From assembly GCA_964500205.1 (NCBI GenBank), contig CAZCNS010000006.1, positions 1-64,000 on the forward strand: a DNA stretch of 64,000 nucleotides. Reading direction: 5' to 3'. The notes beneath the pieces were generated by a model, which saw nothing but the letters and a program-made list of their open reading frames with translations, was not told the origin of the DNA and ran no database searches. The DNA is from UBA10329 sp964500205 (lineage in GTDB: Bacteria > Bacteroidota > Bacteroidia > UBA10329). The position numbers and the translations under genes were made by a program. This document shows, piece after piece, positions 41,807 through 50,784 of the stretch; position 1 is the first letter of the stretch; each line of letters opens with the position of its first letter.

Positions 41807-41993
41807 CCAGTATTCTTTTCGCGCGGATGGCGTCATCGCGCTTCACAAAAAGCTCCACATCTCCGAAATGGTAGCTTGAGTCGGACTTGTTGACCACAAT
41901 GGCGGGTATGCCCACAGCCTCCAGCACAGCCTTGTTGAGTTCCGCAATAGCTGCGAGGCCGTATGAGGCTATGCACACCCAGTCCTTTTCCAT
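41787..41993 (-). CDS. DUF2007 small protein
   Basis: A 68-residue protein with the pattern of the DUF2007 family: CIASYGLAAIAELNKAVLEAVGIPAIVVNK, FGDVELFVKRDDAIRAKRIL. Members are cytoplasmic and have a ferredoxin-like fold; they are called putative signal-transducing proteins but their role is unknown. The stop overlaps the start of cdsA by 20 bases, showing an operon with the phospholipid genes. Confidence 0.85.
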   Translation of the reverse strand: MEKDWVCIASYGLAAIAELNKAVLEAVGIPAIVVNKSDSSYHFGDVELFVKRDDAIRAKRILDEEATT

Positions 41994-42105
41994 TTTTCAG
42001 ATGACAAAGGAACGCACTGAGAGGATCATGTCATGAATCGGGTGCGTTGCATGTTGCCGCTGCGAAGGTTCAGCACTGGCAATGCGTTCCTTTGCAACAC
42101 CGCGG

Positions 42106-43626
42106 ATGGCACGCATCTATGACTTTGTGATACTGGGCAGTGGACTGGGCGGCCTGCAATGCGCCCACATCCTTGCCGACATGGGCCACAGCGTCTGTGT
42201 GCTGGAGAAGAACCAGCAGTTGGGGGGCAGCTTGCAGGTTTTCTCTCGTGAGAAGACTGTTTTCGACACGGGTGTGCATTACATCGGTGGCCTCGACCCC
42301 GGAATGGGACTGTACCGTTATTTCCGCTATTTCGGACTGATGGATGGGGTGAAATGGAAGCGGATGGATGAGCAGGGCTTCGACCGTATCTCGTTCTCAG
42401 GCCATGACCGTGTCTATTACTACGATCAGGGTTGGGATGGCTTTGTGGCGAGGCTGTCAGATGATTTCCCTGAGGAACACGAGGCCATTGTCCGCTATCG
42501 GGAGACGATGGAGCGGATTGCGGCCAACTTTCCTTTGGACAGTCTCACGTACTCCGAGCACGACCATCTGGACGGGTCGCTGTTGGGTCTCAGTGCAATG
42601 GAATTCATCACGGGCATCACTGAGAATGAGTTGCTGCGTGCTGTGCTTGCTGGCAATGCGCTACTTCATGCCGCCACGGCCGACAAGTGCCCATTGTTTG
42701 TCCATGCTCTTACAGTCAATGGGTACATGCACGGGGCATGGCGTTGTGTGGATGGAGGTTCGCAGATTGCCAAGGTGCTGGCCGTGCGCATCCGGGATAG
42801 GGGGGGAGAGCTGCACCGCAGGGCGGCTGTCACTGCGCTGCGGATGGAGAACGGTGAGGTGGTCGCTGCCGTATGTGAGGACGGAAGGGAGTTCCGGGCA
42901 AGGAGGTTCATTTCCAACATTCACCCCAAGAACACCTTCGACCTGCTACCTGCCGAGATACGCAAGGGACCTTATTTCAAGCGCATCGCAAGTCAGCCCA
43001 ATGGACTATCAAGTTTCAACGTTCACATCGTGTGCAGACCGGGCAGTTTCCCCTACCTCAATCATAACCGCTACCACCATGGCACGCTTGGACTTTTCTC
43101 CAATTCTGATTACAGCAAGACGGAATGGCCGCAGATGGTAATGCTGTCCACACCGCCAACATCACGCTCCGAGGATTTTGCGGAGGGTATCACGCTCATG
43201 ACCTACATGCGCAGCGATGAGGTGAAGCAATGGGCTGACACGCATAACACCATCGTTCGACCTGGCAGCAGAGGAGAGGACTACGAGGCATTCAAGCAAG
43301 ATCGTGCCCAGCGGGTCATCACGTTGGCTGAGGAGATGTTCCCGTCCATCCGACAGTGCATTCAGAGCATCCATTGCACCACTCCGCTGACCTTCAGGGA
43401 TTATATCGGTAATGATGATGGCAGCATGTACGGCCTTGAGAAAGACCACCGTTCACCGCTGCGCACCTTCGTACCGCCCGTGACAAAGATCCCCAACCTT
43501 TTCCTCACTGGTCAGAACATCAATTTGCATGGAATGGCTGGTGTGACCATCAGTAGTGTGGTAACATGCAGTTCATTCGTTGGCCGCAAACAGCTTTTGG
43601 AACACATCATCGCATCAAACGGATGA
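42106..43626 (+). CDS. FAD-dependent phytoene desaturase / retinol saturase-like oxidoreductase
   Basis: From ATG 42106 a 506-residue flavoprotein. The N-terminal YDFVILGSGLGGLQCAHILADMGHSVCVLEKN is the Rossmann FAD fold, followed by LGGSLQVF and GVHYIGGLDPGMGLYRYF, as in all-trans-retinol 13,14-reductase and carotenoid isomerase relatives. The C-terminal VPPVTKIPNLFLTGQNINLHGMAGVTIS completes the FAD site. It is likely an oxidoreductase of a polyene or fatty chain. The 42082 start adds 8 non-family residues. No other carotenoid gene is near. Confidence 0.85.
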   Translation: MARIYDFVILGSGLGGLQCAHILADMGHSVCVLEKNQQLGGSLQVFSREKTVFDTGVHYIGGLDPGMGLYRYFRYFGLMDGVKWKRMDEQGFDRISFSGHDRVYYYDQGWDGFVARLSDDFPEEHEAIVRYRETMERIAANFPLDSLTYSEHDHLDGSLLGLSAMEFITGITENELLRAVLAGNALLHAATADKCPLFVHALTVNGYMHGAWRCVDGGSQIAKVLAVRIRDRGGELHRRAAVTALRMENGEVVAAVCEDGREFRARRFISNIHPKNTFDLLPAEIRKGPYFKRIASQPNGLSSFNVHIVCRPGSFPYLNHNRYHHGTLGLFSNSDYSKTEWPQMVMLSTPPTSRSEDFAEGITLMTYMRSDEVKQWADTHNTIVRPGSRGEDYEAFKQDRAQRVITLAEEMFPSIRQCIQSIHCTTPLTFRDYIGNDDGSMYGLEKDHRSPLRTFVPPVTKIPNLFLTGQNINLHGMAGVTISSVVTCSSFVGRKQLLEHIIASNG

Positions 43627-43717
43627 TAAAGACTGATGAAGCTCCGAAAGGTTTTTTTAGCTGAGAAGTCCCCATTGCCTATGAGACTTCATCTGTTTCA
43701 GTGCGTATTCCCCATCT

Positions 43718-44311
43718 TCACCGTTGCGTGCTGTCGTAGTACAGGGTGATGATGCTGTCCATTTCCTTATCGCCACGGGCTATGGCCAGGATTCTCTCCC
43801 ATAGCTCCTCCGCCAAGAGTGGACGAAGCTTCTGCTCAACCTGCGGCACGTGGCGAAACGACTTGGCCAGCTTGCGGTCCCAAACTTGGCCGTAGCGCCT
43901 GAGGTCGTCCGGGTACACCACTTTTCTGCGCGTTCCCTCATCCAAGGCCCTGAAAGGCTCTGTGATGTTCAGATAGCCGTAGTCGTCTGTGAGCTGCTCT
44001 CCCGGCTGTATGTCCCGCACAGCTATCTCGAAGTCGTAGGCGGTACTCATGCAGTTGCTGTTGAAACTGTGGTTCACGTATCGTCCGTTGTCCCAGCAGA
44101 GCACATGATTGCCCAAGTTGTTTCGGAAAGTGTAGGTACCCAAGATGTCCCGGTAAATGGGGTCCATGCTTTCCACCTGTTCGGGCGTGAACTCTCTGTC
44201 GAGACGGTCCAATACCCAAGTGATGGTACCTTTTGGGATGAGGCGGGTGGCAACAACGCCATAGCCTATATCACTGCTGATAAACCTCAGCTCGGTGTCG
44301 GGATGTATCAT
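43718..44311 (-). CDS. SET-domain protein (putative lysine methyltransferase)
   Basis: From ATG 44311 a 197-residue protein that is mostly SET domain: GYGVVATRLIPKGTITWVLD, GRYVNHSFNSNCMST (the NHS-x3-NC motif at residues 80-87), FEIAVRDIQPGEQLTDDYG (DDYG at 109-112, the catalytic Tyr region). SET proteins transfer methyl from AdoMet to lysine. Bacterial versions act on their own or host proteins; the target here is unknown. A start at 44353 would add 14 residues without family similarity. It stands alone and may have been gained from a eukaryote or other bacterium. Confidence 0.88.
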   Translation of the reverse strand: MIHPDTELRFISSDIGYGVVATRLIPKGTITWVLDRLDREFTPEQVESMDPIYRDILGTYTFRNNLGNHVLCWDNGRYVNHSFNSNCMSTAYDFEIAVRDIQPGEQLTDDYGYLNITEPFRALDEGTRRKVVYPDDLRRYGQVWDRKLAKSFRHVPQVEQKLRPLLAEELWERILAIARGDKEMDSIITLYYDSTQR

Positions 44312-44454
44312 GTTTGGCGAACGGAAAGAGGTTGTTTTTGGGTCTCCGTTCAAGGGTCGAAATTATTCTGTCGCACGCCCCGTTATCATGTGTCCAAAAC
44401 ATTTTTATCTGCTCATTACCGATGCTATTTGTAATTGATTTACAGATGATTGTA

Positions 44455-44489
44455 AAAGGAAAAAGGCCGGAGCAACGTGCTCCGACCTT
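44455..44489 (-). terminator. Intrinsic terminator after the fasciclin gene
   Basis: Read on the minus strand: stem AAGGTCGGAGCA, loop CGT, stem TGCTCCGGCCTT with one T:G wobble, then TTTCC and T-rich DNA. Twelve pairs, ending 25 bases after the fasciclin stop codon at 44514. A strong rho-independent terminator. Confidence 0.92.
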
Positions 44490-44513
44490 CCCGTTCAACT
44501 GCAACCCTTTTCG

Positions 44514-45014
44514 TTATGGAAGCACCACAGTGTCAATCACGTGAATCACACCGTTGCTGCCTTTCAGGTCGGTGGCTACCACGGTTGACTTGCCGCCCTT
44601 GGCATCGGTGAGGATCACCTTGTCACCATCCAAAGATGCGGTAAGCGTTCCACCGTTCACTGTGGTCACCTTGGCTTTGCCTTTACCTTTCTTAATGGCT
44701 GCTACAACCGCTGCTGCATCCAAATTCCCGGCTACCACGTGGTAGGTCAGGATACCTGCCAGATCTGCCTTGGCCTCAGGCTTCAGAAGACCCTCTACTG
44801 TGCCTGCTGGAAGTTTGTCAAAGGCTGCATTGGTTGGTGCGAACACCGTGAATGGGCCTTCGCTTTTCAAAGTTCCAACGAGGTCTGCGGCTTTCACAGC
44901 AGCTACCAAGGTGGTGTGGTCAGCGGAGCTGATGGCAATGTCTACAATGTCGTTCTGAGCAGAAGCAGTGAAACCTCCGAAAGCGAGCATGGTGGCGAAA
45001 AGTACTTTTTTCAT
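44514..45014 (-). CDS. Fasciclin (FAS1) domain secreted protein
   Basis: A 166-residue protein with a signal peptide (ending FTASAQ) and one FAS1 domain, with DIVDIAISSADHTTLVAAVKAADL, GPFTVFAPTNAAFDKLPAG, LLKPEAKADLAGILTYHVVAG, LTDAKGGKSTVVATDLKGSNGVIHVIDTVVLP; the H1 and H2 boxes are good. FAS1 proteins mediate adhesion at the cell surface. It is monocistronic with a strong terminator (44455-44489), and its upstream region shares the 219-base gap with the oppositely transcribed SDR gene. Confidence 0.95.
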   Translation of the reverse strand: MKKVLFATMLAFGGFTASAQNDIVDIAISSADHTTLVAAVKAADLVGTLKSEGPFTVFAPTNAAFDKLPAGTVEGLLKPEAKADLAGILTYHVVAGNLDAAAVVAAIKKGKGKAKVTTVNGGTLTASLDGDKVILTDAKGGKSTVVATDLKGSNGVIHVIDTVVLP

Positions 45015-45233
45015 GGTTTGATTGGTTTAGTGAGCGATAAGAACCATGTGGTCGGGATAATGTTCGGAACAGGGAAAAGAATCGGTGATTGACACACCTG
45101 CACTGGTCACTGACGTACCCATTGTTCCACCTGTTCAGAGGCAAGCAATTTCGAATCTGACTTTCGGGTTGTGACGGAACAATCTGCCCCGTACATTGTC
45201 TCCCGTGCCAGCGACTATCCTTCAACTGTTCAC

Positions 45234-46682
45234 ATGCGCATTCTGCTCACCGGAGCCACCGGATACATTGGCAAGCGTCTGATTCCCTTGCTCATAGATG
45301 CCGGCTACGAGGTGGTCTGCTGCGTGCGCGATCGCTCCCGCTTTCCTAAGGACGGCATTTACGGTTCTCCGCTTATCTCCTTGTTGGAGGTCGATTTTCT
45401 TGGGGTGATACCGTCCACGGAAGCACTCGGCCACATAGATGCGGCCTACTACCTCATCCATTCCATGAGTTCAGGTTCCTCGGATTTTGATGCTATGGAA
45501 GAGCAGGCGGCCAGGAATTTCACTGGCTTCATCTCGGGGTCTGGTGCGAGGCAGGTCATTTACCTCGGTGGTATTGCCAACAGCGACCAACTGTCCCAGC
45601 ACCTCGCATCGCGTCAGAAGGTGGAAGAGGTTTTGAACGAAGGCAGTGTCCCGCTCACCGCGTTACGGGCAGGTATCATTGTAGGTTCGGGCAGTGCATC
45701 TTTCGAGATCGTGCGAGACCTCGTGGAGAAGCTGCCCGTGATGGTCACGCCCAAGTGGCTCAATACCAAGAGCCAGCCCATTGCAGTGCGCAACATCCTC
45801 GAATACTTAAGTGGCGTGCTACTGCGCGAGGAGACCTTCGGCCGTGGCTATGACGTGGGCGGCCCTGATGTGCTGACTTACAAGGAAATGTTGTTGCAGT
45901 TTGCCTCGGTACGCGGGCTCAACCGCTTTATCCTGACAGTGCCAGTCATGACTCCAAGGCTGTCATCCTACTGGCTGTACTTTGTCACCGCCACCTCCTA
46001 CAAGTTAGCGGTTCATCTGGTCAATAGTATGAAAGTGGAGGTGGTGGCCTCGCCAAATGACCTTGCAGCGAGATTGGGCATCCAGCTACTTACCTACCGA
46101 GAGGCGGTGGAACTGGCCTTTCAGCGTATTGAGCAGAACAATGTGGTTTCAAGCTGGAAGGATGCCTTCAGTTCAAGCAGTGCTGACCGCAGTCTGTCCG
46201 CATTCATTGATGTGCCCGAGTTGGGATGCTTTGTGGACCACCGCACCCGCGCCATGCAGGCTAAGCGCACGCGCGTGCTCGACAACCTTTGGGCCATCGG
46301 AGGAGAGCGGGGCTGGTACTACGGCAACTGGCTGTGGCAATTGAGAGGGTTCATTGACAAGTTGTTTGGTGGTGTAGGTCTGAGGCGCGGCCGCAGGAGC
46401 CCGACCGAGCTGCAACCGGGCGAGGCGGTCGATTTCTGGCGTGTGCTTGTGGCCGACAAGGACCAAGGGCGGCTGCTGCTTTATGCTGAGATGAAGCTGC
46501 CAGGCGAGGCTTGGCTCGAATTCCGCATCACTGGCCCACAGGGAAGCGAGACGCTCACCCAGACCGCCACCTTCAGGCCGCGTGGAGTGCTGGGCAGGAT
46601 GTACTGGTACGCAGTGCTGCCTTTCCATTTCTTCGTTTTTGAGGGAATGCTGCGCAATGTGGTTGAATTTAAGAATGGGTGA
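45234..46682 (+). CDS. NAD(P)-binding SDR protein fused to DUF2867
   Basis: From ATG 45234 a 482-residue protein. N-terminal atypical SDR fold: RILLTGATGYIGKRLIPLLIDAGYEVVC, DAAYYLIHSMS, VIYLGGIAN. The C-terminal part (~340-480) has the DUF2867 pattern (WAIGGERGWYYGNWLWQLRGFIDKLFGGVGLRRGRR, AVDFWRVL, AEMKLPGEAWLEFRI, LGRMYWYAVLPFHFFVFEGMLRNV). The fusion is common in Bacteroidota. Likely an NAD(P)H-dependent reductase of unknown substrate. The start at 45171 is too long. Confidence 0.9.
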   Translation: MRILLTGATGYIGKRLIPLLIDAGYEVVCCVRDRSRFPKDGIYGSPLISLLEVDFLGVIPSTEALGHIDAAYYLIHSMSSGSSDFDAMEEQAARNFTGFISGSGARQVIYLGGIANSDQLSQHLASRQKVEEVLNEGSVPLTALRAGIIVGSGSASFEIVRDLVEKLPVMVTPKWLNTKSQPIAVRNILEYLSGVLLREETFGRGYDVGGPDVLTYKEMLLQFASVRGLNRFILTVPVMTPRLSSYWLYFVTATSYKLAVHLVNSMKVEVVASPNDLAARLGIQLLTYREAVELAFQRIEQNNVVSSWKDAFSSSSADRSLSAFIDVPELGCFVDHRTRAMQAKRTRVLDNLWAIGGERGWYYGNWLWQLRGFIDKLFGGVGLRRGRRSPTELQPGEAVDFWRVLVADKDQGRLLLYAEMKLPGEAWLEFRITGPQGSETLTQTATFRPRGVLGRMYWYAVLPFHFFVFEGMLRNVVEFKNG

Positions 46683-46915
46683 TTTTCATTCTCAATGAGA
46701 AGTTTTGTTGACATTGCTCTGTAAGCTGTAAATGAGATATTTATGATTATTTCAATTGTTTTCGAGAGCGAACCCAGCCACAGTTTTCAGACATTGGATG
46801 CTACGGTTCCGGCTACGCAGTGATTTCCATGTCTTCGGTCACGGCCGATCATCTTTTCCGACTCAAAGCCTGTCTTTACTCGGGGGGTTAACTTCGCACG
46901 CCTTAAACGGAGCAC

Positions 46916-48406
46916 ATGAAGAAGATACTGGTGGCCAATCGGGGAGAGATAGCCTTGCGCATCATGCGTTCGGCAAGGGAGATGGGCATTGCCACAGTGG
47001 CGGTCTATTCCGAGGCCGACCGTACTGCGCTGCACGTTCGCTACGCAGATGAGGCGGTATGCATCGGTCCCGCGCCTTCCTCGCAGAGCTACCTGCTGGG
47101 CGATCGCATTATCGAGGTATGCAAGCGATTGGGGGTCGATGGCATTCACCCCGGTTACGGTTTTCTCTCAGAGAATGCCGCCTTTGCCGATGCGGTCGAA
47201 AAGGCGGGCATCACTTTCATAGGCCCGTCTGCCAAGGCTATGGACATCATGGGCGACAAGCTCTCCGCCAAGGCAGCGGCCCGTGCATACGGAATTCCGA
47301 TGGTGCCCGGCACCGAGGGTGCTGTCAGTGATCTTGCGGAGGCTATTGCCACTTCACGCGAGATCGGTTTTCCCATCCTGATCAAGGCTTCGGCAGGGGG
47401 AGGTGGAAAGGGCATGCGCGTGGTGGAGCGCGAGGAGGACGTAGAGGAGCAGATGAACCTTGCCATCAGCGAGGCGAAGTCGGCCTTCGGGAACGGGGCT
47501 GTGTTCATAGAACGTTACGTAGGCTCGCCCCGCCATGTTGAGATCCAGGTGCTGGCCGATAAACATGGCAACATCGTCCATCTCTTTGAGCGCGAATGTT
47601 CTGTACAGCGTAGGCACCAGAAGGTGATTGAGGAAGCCCCCTCTGCAGTGCTCACCCCGGAAGTTCGCCAGCAGATGGGCGAGTGCGCCAAGGATGTGGC
47701 CCGCGCATGTGATTACGTAGGTGCTGGCACGGTCGAGTTTCTTGTAGACGAGCACCTCAATTTTTATTTCTTGGAAATGAACACCCGCTTGCAGGTGGAG
47801 CACCCCGTCACAGAGATGATCACGGGCGTGGATCTCGTGAAGATACAGATTCGGGTGGCCCGAGGGGAGAAACTGCCATTCACACAAGAGAACCTGCATA
47901 TCAAGGGTCACGCCATCGAGTCGCGGGTCTATGCTGAGGACCCTGCCAATAACTTCCTGCCCGACATTGGGACCTTGACACGCTACCAGCGCCCGAATGG
48001 GCCGGGCATCCGTGTGGATGATGGTTTTGAGGAGGGTATGGAGATCCCGATCTACTATGACCCTATGATCGCCAAACTGGCCGTGCATGCCGATACACGC
48101 GAGGAGGCCTGCGACCGTATGATACGCGCCATAGATGAGTACCGTATCTCAGGGGTGCAGACCACACTTGGATTCTGCAGGTTCGTCATGGGGCACGAGG
48201 CATTTCGCTCAGGGAAATTCGACACGCATTTTGTGAAGCAGCATTTCAGTCCTGAACTGCTCATGCGCACAAATGATGATGAGGCGGAGATGGCAGCCAT
48301 CGTGGCCACACTGCTCGCCCCCAAGGTCAGTGTAGGCACGCACAACGGTCAACAAGCGTTGACCACCAACGGGGTTTCTGCTTGGAAGCTTAATCGTACC
48401 CGCTGA
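46916..48406 (+). CDS. accC: Acyl-CoA carboxylase biotin carboxylase subunit (AccC/PccA-type)
   Basis: A 496-residue biotin carboxylase. KKILVANRGEIALRIMRSAREMGI opens the N-terminal domain; the Gly-rich loop SAGGGGKGM, EMNTRLQVEHPVTEMITGVDLV and GHAIESRVYAEDP follow. The DPANNFLPDIGTLTRY form resembles the propionyl-CoA and other acyl-CoA carboxylases more than E. coli AccC. There is no biotin carrier domain in this protein and no accB in the window. Combined with meaB, propionate metabolism is plausible. The C-terminus is longer than usual by ~40 residues and not conserved. Confidence 0.9.
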   Translation: MKKILVANRGEIALRIMRSAREMGIATVAVYSEADRTALHVRYADEAVCIGPAPSSQSYLLGDRIIEVCKRLGVDGIHPGYGFLSENAAFADAVEKAGITFIGPSAKAMDIMGDKLSAKAAARAYGIPMVPGTEGAVSDLAEAIATSREIGFPILIKASAGGGGKGMRVVEREEDVEEQMNLAISEAKSAFGNGAVFIERYVGSPRHVEIQVLADKHGNIVHLFERECSVQRRHQKVIEEAPSAVLTPEVRQQMGECAKDVARACDYVGAGTVEFLVDEHLNFYFLEMNTRLQVEHPVTEMITGVDLVKIQIRVARGEKLPFTQENLHIKGHAIESRVYAEDPANNFLPDIGTLTRYQRPNGPGIRVDDGFEEGMEIPIYYDPMIAKLAVHADTREEACDRMIRAIDEYRISGVQTTLGFCRFVMGHEAFRSGKFDTHFVKQHFSPELLMRTNDDEAEMAAIVATLLAPKVSVGTHNGQQALTTNGVSAWKLNRTR

Positions 48407-48472
48407 CCTTTGGTGTTCAGTGCGTTGAAGTATCCGAATCCCTTTTGGCGCAGAAATTGCCGTGCAGCCGCC

Positions 48473-49147
48473 ATGCACTCCATGTTCACGCTGCTGCTTT
48501 TTCTGCTTCCCGCCCTGATGATGGGGCAGGATACGGCCAATGTGACCTCTCCTGTCGGAAAGAAAAGGCTCAAGGAGTTGCTTCAGGCAGAGAGCGATAC
48601 TGTTAGTGAGGTTTCTGAGGTTTATGTGCTCATTCAGGGCAAGCTTTACAGGGCGCTGATCATCGGACAGGACACCGTGCCTCTGGTCTCGCTGCCTCCT
48701 GTCAATGCCGTTGCGAAGCGAACTTTCCCCAACAAACGGGCGCAGCGGAGGCACGACAAGCTGGTGTATCACGTGAAAAAGGTGTTGCCTTACGCCAAGC
48801 TGGCGGGTGAGCGAATGCGCAAGGTTGAGGCAGAACTCGCCACTATGACCTCAAAGCAGCGTAAGCAACGACTTCGAGAGCTTGAAAAGGAGATCAAACG
48901 CGACTATGAGGGCGACCTCAAGAAACTGACCTTCACGCAGGGCAGGATTCTCATCAAGCTGCTCGACAGAGAGACCGACATGGTCTCTTATGACATCATC
49001 AAACATTTCAGAGGGGGTTTCACAGCCTGGTTCTTTCAGGGCATTGCCAAGATGTTCAGCTACGACCTCAGAGACGAGTACGACCCGGAGCGGGATGACC
49101 GACTTCTCGAGAGCATCGTGCAGCAGGTGGAACGTGGTGAGCTTTGA
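48473..49147 (+). CDS. DUF4294 secreted protein
   Basis: From ATG 48473 a 224-residue protein with a signal peptide (LLLFLLPALMMG). The DUF4294 domain is clear: KLVYHVKKVLPYAKLAGERMRKVEAELATM, RKQRLRELEKEIKRDYEGDLKKLTFTQGRILIKLLDRETDMVSYDII, FRGGFTAWFFQGIAKMFSYDLRDEYDP. This Bacteroidota-specific family is secreted and of unknown function. Another ATG at 48482 is possible. The gene begins 66 bases after accC, possibly on the same transcript. Confidence 0.9.
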   Translation: MHSMFTLLLFLLPALMMGQDTANVTSPVGKKRLKELLQAESDTVSEVSEVYVLIQGKLYRALIIGQDTVPLVSLPPVNAVAKRTFPNKRAQRRHDKLVYHVKKVLPYAKLAGERMRKVEAELATMTSKQRKQRLRELEKEIKRDYEGDLKKLTFTQGRILIKLLDRETDMVSYDIIKHFRGGFTAWFFQGIAKMFSYDLRDEYDPERDDRLLESIVQQVERGEL

Positions 49148-49218
49148 TCCAAGTTCATTCGTAAATGTTTTTGATGGGGTCAGCTTAATTTTCCGATGTT
49201 TGTCCAAAGCTCATCTGG

Positions 49219-50784
49219 ATGTCAAAAGGAGACGCACTGCACAGGCTGGTCCATTCGCTGGAACTCAATGAGAAGCGGTATTTCAAGCTGCAGTCATCAT
49301 TGCAGAAGAAAAACAGCAACCTGACCCAGCTCTTCGACTTTCTGTGCAAGGTACCGGAATACAGTGAGGAGCAGGTTCGCAAGACCTTTGCTGGCGAGCG
49401 TTTTCTCGATCAGCTGGCCGTCACTCAGAATCACCTCTACGAGCAGGTGCTCAAGGCTATGCGCTCGTATCACTTGAAGCGGAGCATCGACTTCAAATTG
49501 CAGGGTATGATGCAGGATGTGCAGTTCCTTTTTGAGAAAGGTCTCACCGACCAGTCTGAACTGCTGCTGCGAAGAGTCCGGAAAGCTGCATTGAAGCATG
49601 ACAGCTTCATGATCTTGCTGATGGTGGTAGAGTGGGAGACCAAGCTTGTGGCAGAGGGGTTCTTCATAGGCAAGGACGAGGCCGACCTCGACTCCCTATC
49701 AGATCAGTACTATGAGCTGCTGGGTTTCCTTCAGAATGAGCGCGAGTATATGGATCTGCAGTTCAAGGTCTTCAACAACTACTACAAGATCGGTGTAGAG
49801 CGCAAGAACGAAGAATACAAGACCAACGACCAGATCATCAACCAGTTCGCGCTGAAGCAGTACGACCGTGCGCTCACTTTTCGTTCGCGGATCAGTTTTC
49901 TGAACATTCATGCGCAGTACAACAAGATCAACGGCAATTGGGAGGAGGCCTATCGTTATCGCAAGGAGTTGCTCGAATTGGTCTCGGAACGTTTTGGGGC
50001 ATCGTTCGAGCCAGATGCGGTAAAACGTTATTTCGTGGCGCTCAACAATTTGGTTCCCATCTGCATGAAGCTGGGCAGATACACTGAGGTCGAGGAGCTG
50101 CTCAACGAGCTGGACACCATTGAGGAGCGGTCGTTCGCCACGCACTATTCCATTGAACTGGGGCAACGGATCCGCTATCAGGGCATGATCGGCCGTTTGG
50201 CACTCTACACTCGTTTGAGCAGGGTGGAGGAGGGTCTGGCGATCGTAGCTGTGATCCATGAGGAATTGGAGGCTTTGGAGCATTATCCGCGCAGGTATGT
50301 GACCACGCACCTGTACTTCAACGCGGCTTATTTCCTCTTCTCCGTTGGCCGCTACTCAGATGCCATGAGGTTCACCAATCGTATTCTCAATGATAGCGAT
50401 GTGCGCAACATTGAGGATCTGCATGCCTCTACCCGTATGCTTACCATGATGCTTCAGTACGAGCTGGGGAGGAGTGAGCTGATGGAGTACATGGCCAAGT
50501 CGGCCAAGCGTTATCTTGTCAAGCTGGAGGGACTTTACGGCTTCGAGACCATCATGCTCGACAACATGAAGAAGCTGTCGTCATCACGTCCTCCGAAGTC
50601 AATGCGTCAGTTTTTCACGAGACTCAAGGAGCAGCTGCTCGAAGCGGGCTATGAACCGGGCGAACGCAATGCGCTTTCTACTCTCGATATCGTGGCTTGG
50701 GTGGATTCCAAGATTGAGGATAGGCCGCTCACAATAATTCTCAAAGAGAAAAATGAACGGAGAAGAGCCGCTACAGGTCAGTGA
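49219..50784 (+). CDS. Large helical repeat protein of unknown function
   Basis: A 521-residue protein without signal peptide or membrane helices. It is predicted entirely helical with repeated amphipathic pairs (LTDQSELLLRRVRKAALKHDSF, GNWEEAYRYRKELLELVSERFG, YTEVEELLNELDTIEERS, YFLFSVGRYSDAMRFTNRILND), suggestive of TPR-like or helical solenoid repeats. I do not recognise the family, but similar ~500-residue proteins occur in Bacteroidota. The stop is 32 bases inside the start of hutH, which suggests a shared transcript though no shared pathway is evident. Confidence 0.7.
   Translation: MSKGDALHRLVHSLELNEKRYFKLQSSLQKKNSNLTQLFDFLCKVPEYSEEQVRKTFAGERFLDQLAVTQNHLYEQVLKAMRSYHLKRSIDFKLQGMMQDVQFLFEKGLTDQSELLLRRVRKAALKHDSFMILLMVVEWETKLVAEGFFIGKDEADLDSLSDQYYELLGFLQNEREYMDLQFKVFNNYYKIGVERKNEEYKTNDQIINQFALKQYDRALTFRSRISFLNIHAQYNKINGNWEEAYRYRKELLELVSERFGASFEPDAVKRYFVALNNLVPICMKLGRYTEVEELLNELDTIEERSFATHYSIELGQRIRYQGMIGRLALYTRLSRVEEGLAIVAVIHEELEALEHYPRRYVTTHLYFNAAYFLFSVGRYSDAMRFTNRILNDSDVRNIEDLHASTRMLTMMLQYELGRSELMEYMAKSAKRYLVKLEGLYGFETIMLDNMKKLSSSRPPKSMRQFFTRLKEQLLEAGYEPGERNALSTLDIVAWVDSKIEDRPLTIILKEKNERRRAATGQ

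Noticed and set aside
46683..46915. tRNA or other RNA gene in the 233-base gap before accC
   Set aside because: No cloverleaf, CCA end or conserved RNA core is visible.
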